The notes under the pieces are model-generated. The model saw only the letters and a program-made list of their open reading frames with translations, was not told the origin of the DNA and ran no database searches. The position numbers and the translations under genes were made by a program. This document shows positions 47,611-58,427 of a stretch of 64,000 nucleotides of DNA, in pieces. This DNA is from Moniliophthora roreri (lineage: Eukaryota > Basidiomycota > Agaricomycetes > Agaricales > Marasmiaceae), in NCBI GenBank assembly GCA_001466705.2, contig LATX02000001.1, positions 868,001 through 932,000 of the forward strand, given 5' to 3'. How positions within the stretch are numbered: position 1 is the stretch's first letter; the number at the start of each line of letters is the position of its first letter.

Positions 47611-48805
47611 GGAGGGTTAAGGAAAAAGTGAGGAAGATATTAGTCAGAAAATCATCCTGAGAAATTCGGCATCGTGAGACGCGTCGTCCTCGGTGTATAA
47701 ACGCTTGAGCAGTCACACACCATAACCAGTCACTGCGACATGCTGGACTTACCTCTCCATTGCCCATATTCGGTCTCGGGATAATCTACTAGCATAAATA
47801 CCGTGCTTGAGTGCTGTACCATGAACCCAACTCAAAGTGCAAAGATTGATCATGCAACCTCCACTGCCATTGTAAGTTCTCATAAGTTCTCCTGCGTCTC
47901 CGAATACTCACTTCTCTAGTTTATCCGGGGGTTTCCAAGCACTTCATACGACTGGCACTATCGGGAGGGCTACGGTAATGTAGCGCCTGACATGCTATTT
48001 GTGTATAATGGTTCCTAAAAACCAACGGACTCGAAAGTCTATCAAACGCAAGCTGTGGTTGAAATTCTTGACGCAAAAAAAGCCCTAAGGCGTTTTCAGT
48101 TGGCCACGAATGGCAAGTAACAACATTATCCGCCGGGACAATAACTGTGCTGCACGCTTTCTCGGATTCGGTTTCCTTGCGATAGGTTACACTGCGCCGC
48201 GACGAAGAAATTGATCAGGAGGAGACTTAGTTGGCTCCGGTATGCATCCTTCGTATTTGAAAGGTGATTGATGAATCAATGGTCTAAGCTACTCAGCTAC
48301 TGGAAGTTGTGAACAGACAACGGCACCAATCACCGTGGAGGGCCATTTTGGTTCTTTAGTATCGTTTTGGCTGAAAAACACTCATTTTCAGAGGACTAAC
48401 TCTAGACTGGCACTGCAAGAATGGACTGAAGCGGATTAAAATATTACTGGGGTGAACTTGCTGCCCCATCCCGCTCGCCCAGGGAACTGAGCCCAGTGCA
48501 GACACAAAGGGAACCTCGTTGCTGACCGTTACCTCTCTACACAAAAAATAGTGAGCTACCCGATATCCCGCTGATGTGCTTGCGAGGGGCAAGACAAGGT
48601 CAATCGCGACTTGTTGAGCTGAAGGATCATCTGCCGGGTGAAAAGTGCAAAATCCGAGATTTACCGGCCACCTCTCGCTCGATATTAATTGTCGCAGGGC
48701 GCCAACAGGGGGCTTCGGAAATTCCCCGAGAGTGTCAGCTGAGGCTCTAAGCGGTTGTGTTGTCTTATTAGGGTGCTGACAGGGCGCGGGAAAAGCGCTG
48801 ATGGC

Positions 48806-48812
48806 TGACTAA
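48806..48812 (+). promoter_or_regulatory. AP-1/Yap1-like site (TGACTAA)
   Basis: TGACTAA, preceded by GC, lies about 290 bp upstream of the MFS exporter start. Yap1-type bZIP factors bind TKACTAA and often drive drug-exporter genes. The site is seen; binding is inference, and a 7-mer can occur by chance. Confidence 0.3.
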
Positions 48813-48875
48813 GAAGTGTCCACACTGGCCAGCGGCTGAGTGCCGACGGTAAAGTCCCATGCATATGGGATTTGC

Positions 48876-48882
48876 TGACTAA
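48876..48882 (+). promoter_or_regulatory. Second AP-1/Yap1-like site (TGACTAA)
   Basis: This is an identical heptamer 70 bp downstream of the first, again preceded by GC and on the same strand, about 220 bp before the MFS start. The repeated spacing makes chance less likely than for a single site. Confidence 0.3.
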
Positions 48883-49099
48883 AAGCATCAGGAACCTGAC
48901 GATCTTACCAACCTCAGAATATAGCCGCCACCTGCGAGATCTCTCGACAAATCATTGTTGACAACCTTACCCAAGGATGGAAGCCTTGCGCCGCTCCGGA
49001 CTTCTTATAAAGCGTCCTTGGGGAAATACTTAAAGTTGATGCCTGTTAAGCTACTAGACATCAGCTAAAGTGAAGACTCCCCTATTCCCAGTTTTCCCC

Positions 49100-51343
49100 A
49101 TGTCGAGACCCTCAACATCACACTCCACTAGCTCCCACACCATCCCCGGAGATGAAAACTCCGTCAGGCACTTTCCAGAAGCAGCAATAACATCTGAGAA
49201 GCCCAGTCAATTTCTGGTCAACAAACTTGACGACAACGACCCCAACAATCCAAAGGCATGCATCAGCTCCTTCACCCACGGGAAGGATGCTAATCTTGAC
49301 TCTGCAGGGATGGAGTACTGCTAGGAAATGGTATATGACCATGGCAGCAGGACTGTTAGTTCTAAATGCAACATTTGCTAGCTCTGCTCGTGAGTCATTA
49401 TTGCGACAGTGCTACTCCGTTGACCTCGTCTAATACGACATTTCAGCTGGTGGTATCTCTCAAGCGTTAATAGAACGATTCACCATGTCCGAAGAAGTTG
49501 CAACATTGACAATATCCCTGTTTGTTGCTGGGTATTGTGTTGGGCAAGTTTTGAAAATATCGTCTTTTGTTCGATTCCTCACGATACCTTTAGACCCTTA
49601 TTATGGGGACCTCTTTCTGAAGAATTTGGGAGAAGACCAATTTTCATTCTGAGCTTCTTTGTTTACATGGTACGCTCATTTTACTCATGTTCGTCATTTA
49701 ATAATGTTTTACGCCTATAGATGTTCCAAATCGGCACTGCCCTTGCACAGAATAAAGCAACTATTATAGTTCTGCGATTCCTAGGTGGCGTATTCGCTGC
49801 ATGTCCTCTAACAAACTCTGGGTATGTTCTAATAATCATTTTGGTGGTGCAGGTGTTCATTCTCCACTGCAGCGCCGTAATATCTGACGTCTGGGATGCC
49901 AAAACTCGGGGGAGAGCAATGGCCATATTCACCGTAGCACCTTTTGCAGGTACGTGCTGACTCCTTTTTTCCTTCAAATACATTCCCGGTCTCACTGCAG
50001 CGTTTTTTACAGGACCCGCGCTCGGGCCCACTGTGGCTGGTTTCTTGTTTGTCTCAGGGACGTCGTGGAGATGGCTGTTCTGGGTCCTGACGCTCTTTGT
50101 ATGACATTCCTTTACACCACGCATGTTTGCTGTCTAACAACTGTTTTAGGCCGGCGCATGCTGGTTTATCATTATATTTACCATGCCGGAAACTTACATG
50201 TGAGCTTTTTGATTGTGTTGCGGCGGTGTTGGAGGCTTATGAATTATTTCACTGTAGGCCGATACTCCTAGTCCAGCGTGCAAAACAGCTTCGTAAAGAA
50301 ACAGGAGATGTCCGTTACCATGCACCAATGGAGGTTACCAAAAGAACTATTGGTCAACAAGTTGAAAATGTCCTTGCTCGCCCTTTCAAAATTTTATTCC
50401 GTGAACCAATGCTGCTCGCAACTACGCTATACATGAGTGTAAGTCACCCTGTCTTATTCATTTGACCTGATACTAATCAAATATAGTTTGTATATGGATG
50501 CCTCTACTTGCTTTTCGAAGCCTATCCTATCGTCTTCACCCAAGGTCACCATTTAAATGCTGGTATCTCGGGACTCATGTATCTCCCTATCATGCTTGGT
50601 GGCGTTATAGCAGTAACAATAGTACGTTCACTTTTTGCGTCATTAAATGACAGTGCTGATTCTTTCGTCAGTATGTCTTTACTTTCGGGCGCCGCTATGA
50701 ACGAGAGGTTGATCGGTGTGCACCGGATCCTGTGGTCCCAGAATTCCGATTGGAGATGGCGATGATAGCGGCTCCGCTCTACACGGTCTCTTTCTTCTGG
50801 TTTGCGTGGACCTCTTATCCTGATATTTCGTTATGGGCTCCTATGATGAGTGGCATTCTGAACGGGTTTGGCATTTCATGGATTTTCGTGAGTCTTCACC
50901 CCTTGTACATCCTACTCGACTTAGTGACACACATCCAGCTGAGTTTGTTCAACTACATCATTGACACGTACCTCATGGTTGCTGCATCTGCACTCGCCGC
51001 AAATACCGTTATCCGGAGTCTGTTTGGAGCAGCTTTCCCTGTAAGTCTTTCTCGCAGACGGCCATTCTTGCCAAGCTCACGCGAAACATACAGCTGTTTG
51101 CTCGACAAATGTACGCCGCACTCGGTCCAAGATGGGCCTCCTCGTTACTCGGTTTCATCGCACTTGCCATGACACCAATTCCATTTGTCTTTGTCAAGTA
51201 CGATCTCTTCCTTCTCACCTGCTAGGACCCTTACTGATTTACTGCCCCTCCATCATAGGTTTGGCTCGAGATTGCGGGAGAAGTCAAAATACGCGCCATC
51301 CGCACCCCCACGTCCAAAAGAGTCGAATGCATCATCTGCATAA
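49100..51343 (+). CDS. MFS multidrug/polyamine exporter (DHA1 type, 12 TM)
   Basis: A proton-driven drug or polyamine antiporter of the plasma membrane. Fourteen exons (49100-49255, 49308-49389, 49447-49543, 49594-49669, 49721-49821, 49873-49949, 50013-50098, 50150-50199, 50258-50438, 50487-50621, 50672-50887, 50939-51040, 51094-51197, 51259-51343) encode 515 residues. A Ser/Thr-rich cytosolic N-terminus leads into [12 protein letters not shown] before TM1. Motif A ([13 protein letters not shown]) lies between TM2 and TM3; motif B-like [10 protein letters not shown] is in TM4; motif C-like [14 protein letters not shown] is in TM5. The central loop has [19 protein letters not shown]. Introns 1 and 3 start with GC rather than GT (GCATGC and GCAAGT); the frame and the membrane segments are broken without them. 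It stands alone, with no biosynthetic neighbours, so the substrate is open. Confidence 0.88.
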
Positions 51344-51707
51344 TCGACAACTTCAGAACCAACCACGCACGAATTGATGACGATACCATAACTGTAACAA
51401 TAGTATTAGATAGGATTTTAGACATTACTGTAATTGGACATCCCGTATATACATTAGGAAGCAATAATAGCAACAAAAACGAATTTCTAATTGTGAAATA
51501 TCCCGTGCTCCATTTGTGAGTAGTGTACTTATCTGAATCTCTGTCACCCCCAACTTCGCGTCTTGATACAGGACACCGAGGGAACTGAAGGAGCTGATGA
51601 AACCTCAGGCTGCCGGACTAAGCGCCCCGTTATTCCATTTTTGGAAAGGACAATTTTTATCCCTCAACTTCCTCCACGCCCTACTCAAGGACTCGTAATA
51701 TCGCAAA
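51344..51707. other. Spacer between the MFS gene and MRPS17
   Basis: Contains the MFS 3' end and the short MRPS17 promoter. No gene, RNA or repeat is seen. Confidence 0.4.
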
Positions 51708-52169
51708 ATGCCTCCCATGGCCTTCCAGGGACTTGTGACAAAAGTTGGCTTTATGAATAAAACGGCGACGGTCACTGTGTCGAGATGGGCAGTACACAGA
51801 GTGACTGGCAAGGTACATCACTATAAAATCTCAATTACTCCCTTCCTCAACTGTTGCACAGCGCATCGAAAGGACCAAAAAATACCTCACTCATGACCCG
51901 GAGAATAGTACGTGGCTATATCATGAAAGACTGTAACGGGCAACCGACACAACTACTCAGAACTACGAAAAGACGACGTCGTCATCATTCGGAACTGCCC
52001 ACCCGTCTCCGCTAGAAAACGTTTCAAACTCGAGAAGATCGTGAAGAGTCCTGAAACGGAACGAGAATTATTGCGTGCCCAGAGAGCAGCTGAAGTAGCC
52101 GGCCATTCCCCGACATTGGAAGCATTGGGAGCTACCAGTGCAGACAAAACTCCAAGCATTCAACTATAA
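51708..52169 (+). CDS. MRPS17: Mitochondrial ribosomal protein uS17m
   Basis: uS17 binds 16S-type rRNA in the small mitochondrial ribosomal subunit. Three exons (51708-51812, 51862-51907, 51961-52169) encode 119 residues. The OB-fold pattern is clear: GLVTKVGFMNKTATVTVSRW (strand 1-2), RIERTKKYLTHDPEN, then DDVVIIRNCPPVSARKRFKL, the usual S17 signature region. An Ala-rich C-terminal extension is normal for fungal forms. The second start MAFQG lies three codons in and is possible. It converges with PFD6; the stops are about 200 bp apart. Confidence 0.9.
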
Positions 52170-52372
52170 ACATTTCATTTTGCGGAAATTTATATTACTA
52201 CACCGATAGTTCACGAACCCTGAATTCCGTGATCACGCTCGTGTCTAGGTATCCAAACACACGTTATGGCGTTAGGAGTGTGTAAAGGAATTATTGGGTT
52301 TGCTGTTGTTGGAGAGCAGTTTGTATCTCGACGAGCTGGTGGACGATGTCATTAAAGGCCATAGAGTCGAAA

Positions 52373-52849
52373 CTATGTACGAACTTCCTGCTTTTTCTTC
52401 TCCGATCTACCTTCAATATCCTTGAGTTGTGCCTCTATTCGTTTACTGAACTTTCTGAATGAGGGAAAAGCTTTATAGAGTTTAATGATGAGCCCACATT
52501 TCACCACGGATGAATTCCAGACGCGTATCAACATTGTTTTTGGCTTCTGCTTGATCTTGCTTTACTAGTACGGGGCCAATCTGCTTGTACACTTCATTTT
52601 CTGGCTTCAGGCTTGCGAACTCCTGTAATACGTGGGACAACGAATAGGATCATTGAGTATCGGTAATCCGTGTAAGTGGCCGGAACGAAGGGCCTAGCGT
52701 CTTCTCACCTTTTTCACCATCTCATTCTCCGATAACTGTGCATCAAGCCTCTGCCTTGCTTCTACTGCGCTTGAAAGATCCGCCTGAATCTTTTGAAAAT
52801 CCCTGGAAGTGGACTGGAAATTTTCTTGTAGAGCCTGCAGCGACGACAT
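52373..52849 (-). CDS. PFD6: Prefoldin subunit 6 (Yke2)
   Basis: Beta-type subunit of the hexameric prefoldin that passes nascent actin and tubulin to the chaperonin. Three exons (52849-52709, 52622-52498, 52445-52373) encode 112 residues; yeast Yke2 has 114. The two coiled-coil arms are separated by a beta-hairpin: ENFQSTSRDFQKIQADLSSA and QLSENEMVKKEF on the first arm, KPENEVYKQIGPVLVKQD in the hairpin, then RLEFIRGEIKRIEAQLKDIE on the second. The last intron uses GTGGGC as donor, and its TTCAG acceptor is fixed by the RGEIKR joint. It starts 203 bp from the divergent GGT gene. Confidence 0.9.
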
Positions 52850-53052
52850 GATTGTTGGACGAGGAAAGATTGCATCTTATCTATCCCGCAGCTGGCCGAC
52901 ATGATCTCACGAGACTCATACTATTGCCTATGATTTTTCTGATCTCTCTCTTTGGATGTCACTCTTAGACGGAACCCCGAGAATTCCACATTGGTAATTG
53001 TCATTATAAAGGGCGAGTGTCTCCTCCCACAGGCTTGCAGATCTTGTCCATC

Positions 53053-55748
53053 ATGTCTTCCCCCGTAAAAGTTGACTGGTCTAAAGTCGATAACCCAGAG
53101 CTCATTCTCCAGCGTTTCTCTAGCCGTCGATCTGTCGTTTATGGAACCAAGGGTATCGTGTCGTCATCTCAACCTCTGGCTACCGAAGCCGGTCTAGAGA
53201 TTTTGAGAAAGGGTGGAAACGCTGGTGAGCACGAGCCACATTGCGCATTCGTCCCAATTGATACTTAACTTCGCAGCTGATGCGGCGGTTGCGACTTCCG
53301 CTGCTCTGAATGTCACAGAACCTAGTTGCTGCGGGATTGGAGGGTAATACACTCATCGATACATCGAAAACTAGAACACTGAACGTGACAACTTCAGAGA
53401 TGCCTTCTGTCTTTTCTATGACGCGAAGACCAAGCAAGTCAAGGCGCTCAACGGCTCGGGACATTCCCCCGAAAAATTAACTATAGATTATATTCGCCGG
53501 CGAGGAATAAAAGGTTCACAAATACCTGTAACGGATCTCAACGCAGTGACGGTACCTGGTGAGTTGTTGTTGCGGCCTGCTATGTTGACTTGTTTTGATA
53601 TTCCACAGGCGCCGCTGCTGCCTGGGCCGATACGATCGAGAAATTCGGGAGTGGAAATTTGTCTCTCGCTGAAGTATTGGACCCAGCCATCCGACTTGCT
53701 GAGGAAGGGTACACTTTATGACTTCCTGGCACTGGTGCTCTTTCTGATAATCCTTGCAGTGTGCCAGTTTCTGAGATAAACAGTTTTTCTGTGAGTATTT
53801 GAAGAGCTTGTCTCGAGCTTTTCCTAATAGACATTCAACAGTGGCAGCGCTCCGAGGTGGTTCATATCACCACACATAGAAGCGAAGTTAGTCTAAACTC
53901 GAACCTCACAGAATCTTATCAAGAACGCGTCTCCGAACGGCGATGAAATGCTACTAAATGGAAGGGCACCTCTCCCTGGTCAGATTGTCAAACTAACCAA
54001 CCTGGGCAAGACGTTCCGCGAGCTGGCGACGAAGGGAAAGGACGGTTTCTACAAAGGACGGATTGCCGAGGCTATTGTCGAACTTATTCAGAGCAAAGGA
54101 GGTGTAATGGAGCTGGAAGATTTGGCAAAGCACGAGACGAAGTTTGTCGAACCTCTGAAGTATACTTATGCGGGAGAGGTTAATGTATATGAGGTATGGA
54201 TTCTCGTGCATGTAGACCGGCTATGCGCTCAGCCATTTATTCATGAAAGTGTCCTCCAAACGGCCAAGGGACTTACTTCACCACCCTACTCATCGAGGGC
54301 TAACTTCCTGTGTGCAGGTATCACTGCTCTCATAGCATTGGGAATTCTCGAGAGCGCTCAGGAGCAAGGTATCATCGGATCTTTGTCTGAAATGGAGCAC
54401 AATTCCGCAGAATACCTCCACATTCTGGTAGAAGCGCTAAGGCACGTATCATCGTGGCCTGATATCATAGATATTCTACTGACGGCCCCACTACACAGGC
54501 TAGCCTTTGCTGGTACGTATCTACCTTTGTTTCGGGACTGAGAGGCACACCCTCGCGCATCAGACAGTCAGTGGTACGTAGCGGACCCGGACGTCGTGGA
54601 TGTCCCTGTCAAGGATCTGCTGAACAAGGTGATATTACTCACCGCATAGCGTATAGTCTAACTAACATGTTTAATACATAGGAATACTTGGCATCTAGAG
54701 CGAGATTGATTGATCCAACCAAAACAAACCCAAGGGCGGTACATGTACGGTAATTCCACTCATTCATTGGAGGCATCGTACTGAAGATGAGGTGGAGGGA
54801 AATCCTTTCAACTCCTCTGATACAGTGTACTTCTCCGGTACGACTTTTGGATTCAATCTTGGGGCTTGTCGTGCACGTTAATATCTTCCATAGTCACGGA
54901 TCGGTGGGGAAATGCTTGCAGCTATATACAAAGTAACTACGCCGGTATGTGCGAATGAGCTGCCAAGATATGCGTATACTCATAGCAAGATTTTCAGGCT
55001 TTGGAACTGGGGGTGAGTGTTAAACAAGTCTGTAAGTGTTCCCGTAATCTGATGCAAGGAGCACCAGCCATCCCAAAGGGATGTGGTTTTACATTGCAGA
55101 ACCGAGGCAGCGGGTTCATTCTGGATGAGAATCATCCAAATGCTCTTAAGGTAAAGTCATTCAACTTCTGTTGACAACCGCATAATCAACTATTACAGGG
55201 CGGTAAACGGCCATATCATACTATTATTCCTTGCCTTGCCACAAAAGGCGAAGGTCTATTCTTGAGCTTTGGAGTCATGGGAGGATTTATGCAGGTGAGA
55301 TGCCTTCTGATCAACCTGCCGATGTTTGTTGATCTTCAGCGCTTTCAGCCTCAAGGTCATGTCCAGGTTCTCCTGAACATACTTCGTGGATATACTCCTC
55401 AGGCGGCACTTGATGCACCCCGTTTTTGCATCTCGGCGGGTAGCCCAGAAACCCAAAGCCAGAGTACTGGTAATGCGGGTGACATCAACGGCGAAGTATA
55501 TTTCGAGGAGGGTATACCAGACGAAACTATTGCTAAGCTCCGGGGTGCGTACGCTAAAATTCTACTCTGTCCGAGTTCTCACCATTGTTCAAGAAATGGG
55601 ACATGACGCTCGTAAAGCTGTAGGATTCAATCGTTCGATGATGGGTCGTGGACAGGTAATTCAGAAGATTCATGACGCTTCTGGTAGAACAGTATGGGCG
55701 GCAGGGTCTGATCCCAGAGCGGATGGACACGCGGCCGCACAAATCTAA
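53053..55748 (+). CDS. GGT: Gamma-glutamyltranspeptidase
   Basis: GGT cleaves the gamma-glutamyl bond of glutathione and its conjugates. Nineteen exons (53053-53224, 53277-53343, 53398-53558, 53609-53708, 53760-53790, 53842-53856, 53912-54193, 54250-54268, 54318-54441, 54499-54512, 54564-54628, 54682-54744, 54792-54837, 54894-54944, 54998-55012, 55068-55150, 55199-55294, 55349-55544, 55594-55748) join to 584 residues. Landmarks: [30 protein letters not shown] split by an intron, CCGIGGDAF, CPPNGQG, and the autoprocessing site with nucleophile Thr 382 in [29 protein letters not shown] and [18 protein letters not shown] complete the small subunit. There is no signal peptide or anchor. Intron 8 begins GG and intron 9 begins GC. 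Four exons are 15 or 14-31 nt long, so automated models may fail here. Confidence 0.87.
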
Positions 55749-55894
55749 TAAAGTAGGTAAATATGTATACAGGTGCAGGAATGTCAACCCAACAGGTCCA
55801 TGATATCTCTAAATCTACATCCTCCGTTGTCGTTCAGACCCAACTGTGGATAAATACACGCCAGTGTCAAAGCAGTTTCCATGGAAAGTGACGA

Positions 55895-57478
55895 TTACGG
55901 ACCTGCTTGTTTTCTCCTGTATTCTCTGAGGTCCTTCGTTTTGTCAGGTCCTCTGATTTTCCCCCAGCCTGCTAGAGGGACAACAATAGCTGTCATGTTA
56001 TCTTCGCCACCCAACTCTTCAGCAAATGATAATATTCTGTCAGCAGCAGCCTTCGGGTCGGGAGCATCACGAGCGAGATCTACGACTTCATCATCCGATA
56101 ACATGGAAGAGACACCGTCCGATACTAGCACGAGATACGCCCATTGGTCTCCTGAGCAACAAATTAAGTTTAAAACCAAAGATGTATGAACAAGTATCGG
56201 ACCTGTGAGAAGCTTCGTTCTGACCTCCGGCTCTGGAGTCACGCCAAATTTCTTGTAGTTGAGGTCGCCAAGTCTAATGAGCTTATGTTGTCCATCTCTT
56301 CGGACAAATTCACTAAGTATAGACTTACCCTCTTGTATTTGCCAGGGCGCCCATCCACCTGGTTGCCCTGTAAGTTCCTGAGATAGTCATGATGACCTGT
56401 AACCTTACCGTGATTCACCATACGAATCTGTAATCAGAGAAGAACCCATCATCCGACGGAGCCTGATAGATTCAACCCTAGCATCTGCATGATGGTTCTC
56501 CGTCATGGGTACCACTTTACCTCCATCCGCTGAGCATAGCAAAACCCTGGTATCTCTAGCAATAGTTCAAAATCAGATAGATAAAAGAAAACAGACTGAT
56601 GCTTACCCACAGTGCGCCACTGTCAATGCGACACAATCTGCTGAGAAAAATGGGCTTGCAGGTGCATCCAACGAATGAAGTAGTACAAGGGATGCCGTAG
56701 CACCGCAGGTTTTGGCCACTTCGTCAGAAGAGAGGATCCTGTCCACCTGAACGACAACGATTAGAGTGATTAATTTCGGCATAGACTGACGACTCTCACT
56801 TCAAAGAAAGTTTGGGTGGATCGTGCTTCAAGGTCGAGCTTAGGGGCATCGTCGGAGTGATGAACCCATGGCGCCAGGGCACCTCCCTTGAAGCGTTTGA
56901 AGTAGCCACCAATTTCTTTAATCCAGGCAAATAGTTCTGGTATTGATGATGTGTTGACAGACTCAAAGAGACCGTGCAACTCTTGCCTTAGAAACTGAGA
57001 CACGGCTGAACCTCCATGGCTATTCGAGAACGCGTCAAGACCCTACCTTCGAGACAGGGAATGAACACGCACCCATCGTATATGCCTACAAATACAACTT
57101 GTCTAGAGAATAGATCACCGACGCTCTGTGGATCCCAATCTATGTTATGTGCTTTCTTGACGCTAAGCCGTAATTCTTCTGGATCAAGCGATAGTGCAGC
57201 GAACGCGTAGAAGTCCTCCTGATGACTGAGTTCAACGTGAATACATGGATGCTTGACACTGGGGAAAACGCTTGCCTACGGCTTCCTCGAGAGTTTGCGA
57301 CGCCTATTACTTTGGGTGAAGCCAGAGGTAAACGAATTACTCCACCTGAAATCGGATATGTGAGCCTTGTAAAACTGCGGTGTTTTCACGACGCACCAGG
57401 GTTTGCGTAACGGACATAGTCATGATAACAGCGAATATTTCTTGTTCGAAGGATAATTCTGGGGTAGGAAAGTGCCAT
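55895..57478 (-). CDS. PTC6: Mitochondrial PP2C phosphatase (Ptc6-like)
   Basis: A metal-dependent Ser/Thr phosphatase; the Ptc5/Ptc6/Ptc7 relatives act in mitochondria, on pyruvate dehydrogenase or in mitophagy. Nine exons (57478-57397, 57345-57272, 57218-57073, 57019-56800, 56746-56607, 56555-56409, 56358-56329, 56273-56203, 56151-55895) encode 388 residues. The N-terminus is Arg-rich without acidic residues (MALSYPRIILRTRNIRCYHD), like a presequence. PP2C motifs follow: SRGSRRQEDFYAF, VGIYDGHGG with the metal Asp near 99, VAHCGDTRVLLC, MGALANTRGLGDLNYK, LVLVSDGV and GGEDNMTAIVV. Intron 2 has to start GC at 57271 to give RRQEDF. A GT alternative 12 bases on would insert AFSP and lose the Gln. 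Confidence 0.83.
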
Positions 57479-58427
57479 TGAGAGCTTGAGCTCGCCCTCT
57501 CAGATGCATTGAAGGCCTGGAGAAGGCGGCACGACCAGAGTTTGGGTTTTCCCAGACCACGTGAGTCCCCAATGACTTTGTTTGGACTCAGTATCTTATG
57601 CACCTTTTCCATCATTCTGGAGGAAACAGTGCAACTGTCATACTAGGCTGCCACAATCAAGCTACCTATGCATCCGATTCGAATTCCTGTAGCTGGCTTG
57701 GTAACGTTAGCTCTCAGCAAGCTTTCAGATTCAGATCGATATCCAGAAGTTTTGGTGAGCGTTTACAAAGGCTATTCCTGTCAACGTTACCGACTGTTCC
57801 GCACAGCTATGCATATAGCGGATAACCCTGCAAGCTGATAAATCGATAACGGCTCAGCGCCTCACCAGACAATATCTGACGCTCACAGAATATTCGCCTT
57901 TCAAACTCATTTCGAGCTGATGATCATTTCTCTTTTGGCAGTTTTCATCCTAGCTTGTTTAGTCTGACCGGAATACATGGTTATCGCTCCGCAGCATTAT
58001 ACATAGCTAGTCTCAGCGACACGATGCAGGCTCAGATCGGTATTGGAACTACTTTACTGGTACAAGTATGCGGAACGAGTGTAAGCACCGGGACTTCCTG
58101 GGTCATTCAATTTCCTTATTGTAGCGGCGAGGAGTCAAGCACCAGATTCCTGTGGGCCCTCTTGACACGGTGCTAGCTTGAATGGGAAGTCGACTAGGAC
58201 TCAGAAGTAGGTAATGTGACGTGGCGCAAACATGGCGTGTCCTCTGCATCCCAACGCTGATATCAAAAGTTGGCATTTACTCAATCGCGGGATATAAAAA
58301 TCATGACCGTTATAGATAAGCCCCAGGTCCCTGTCCGAACCTCAAGTTAGGGCAATGCGGCATTTGTGATATAAGAAAGGCCTCCCAAGTCTCCATTGAG
58401 CGCCTCCCCGAATCGTTCTTTTCCAGC
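57479..58427. other. Divergent promoter region of PTC6-like and GPCR genes
   Basis: No supported gene in 0.95 kb. A plus frame at 57955-58176 has no start context, splice sites or motif. A polypyrimidine stretch is absent from both sides. I see no repeat or RNA-like fold. Confidence 0.4.

Larger units (their letters stand above)
47611..49099. other. 1.5-kb intergenic region upstream of AFG3 and the MFS exporter
   Basis: This is the longest stretch without a gene in the window and lies between two divergent genes. No open frame is supported on either strand. The left 250 bp probably holds the AFG3 leader. From about 48560 to 48900 the sequence is richer in GC and contains two copies of GCTGACTAA. 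A short frame at 47821-47871 followed by GTAAGT looks like a possible tiny first exon, but no continuation was found. Confidence 0.45.

Noticed and set aside
47821..47871. Short frame followed by GTAAGT as a first exon
   Set aside because: Splicing to the next AG (near 47920) gives only about 20 more codons before a stop and no recognisable protein.
53842..53856. Doubt about a 15-nt exon in GGT
   Set aside because: I first suspected an error, but TGGCAGCGCTCCGAG is needed to join NSFS to [12 protein letters not shown] in frame and has proper AG and GT borders, so it is kept.
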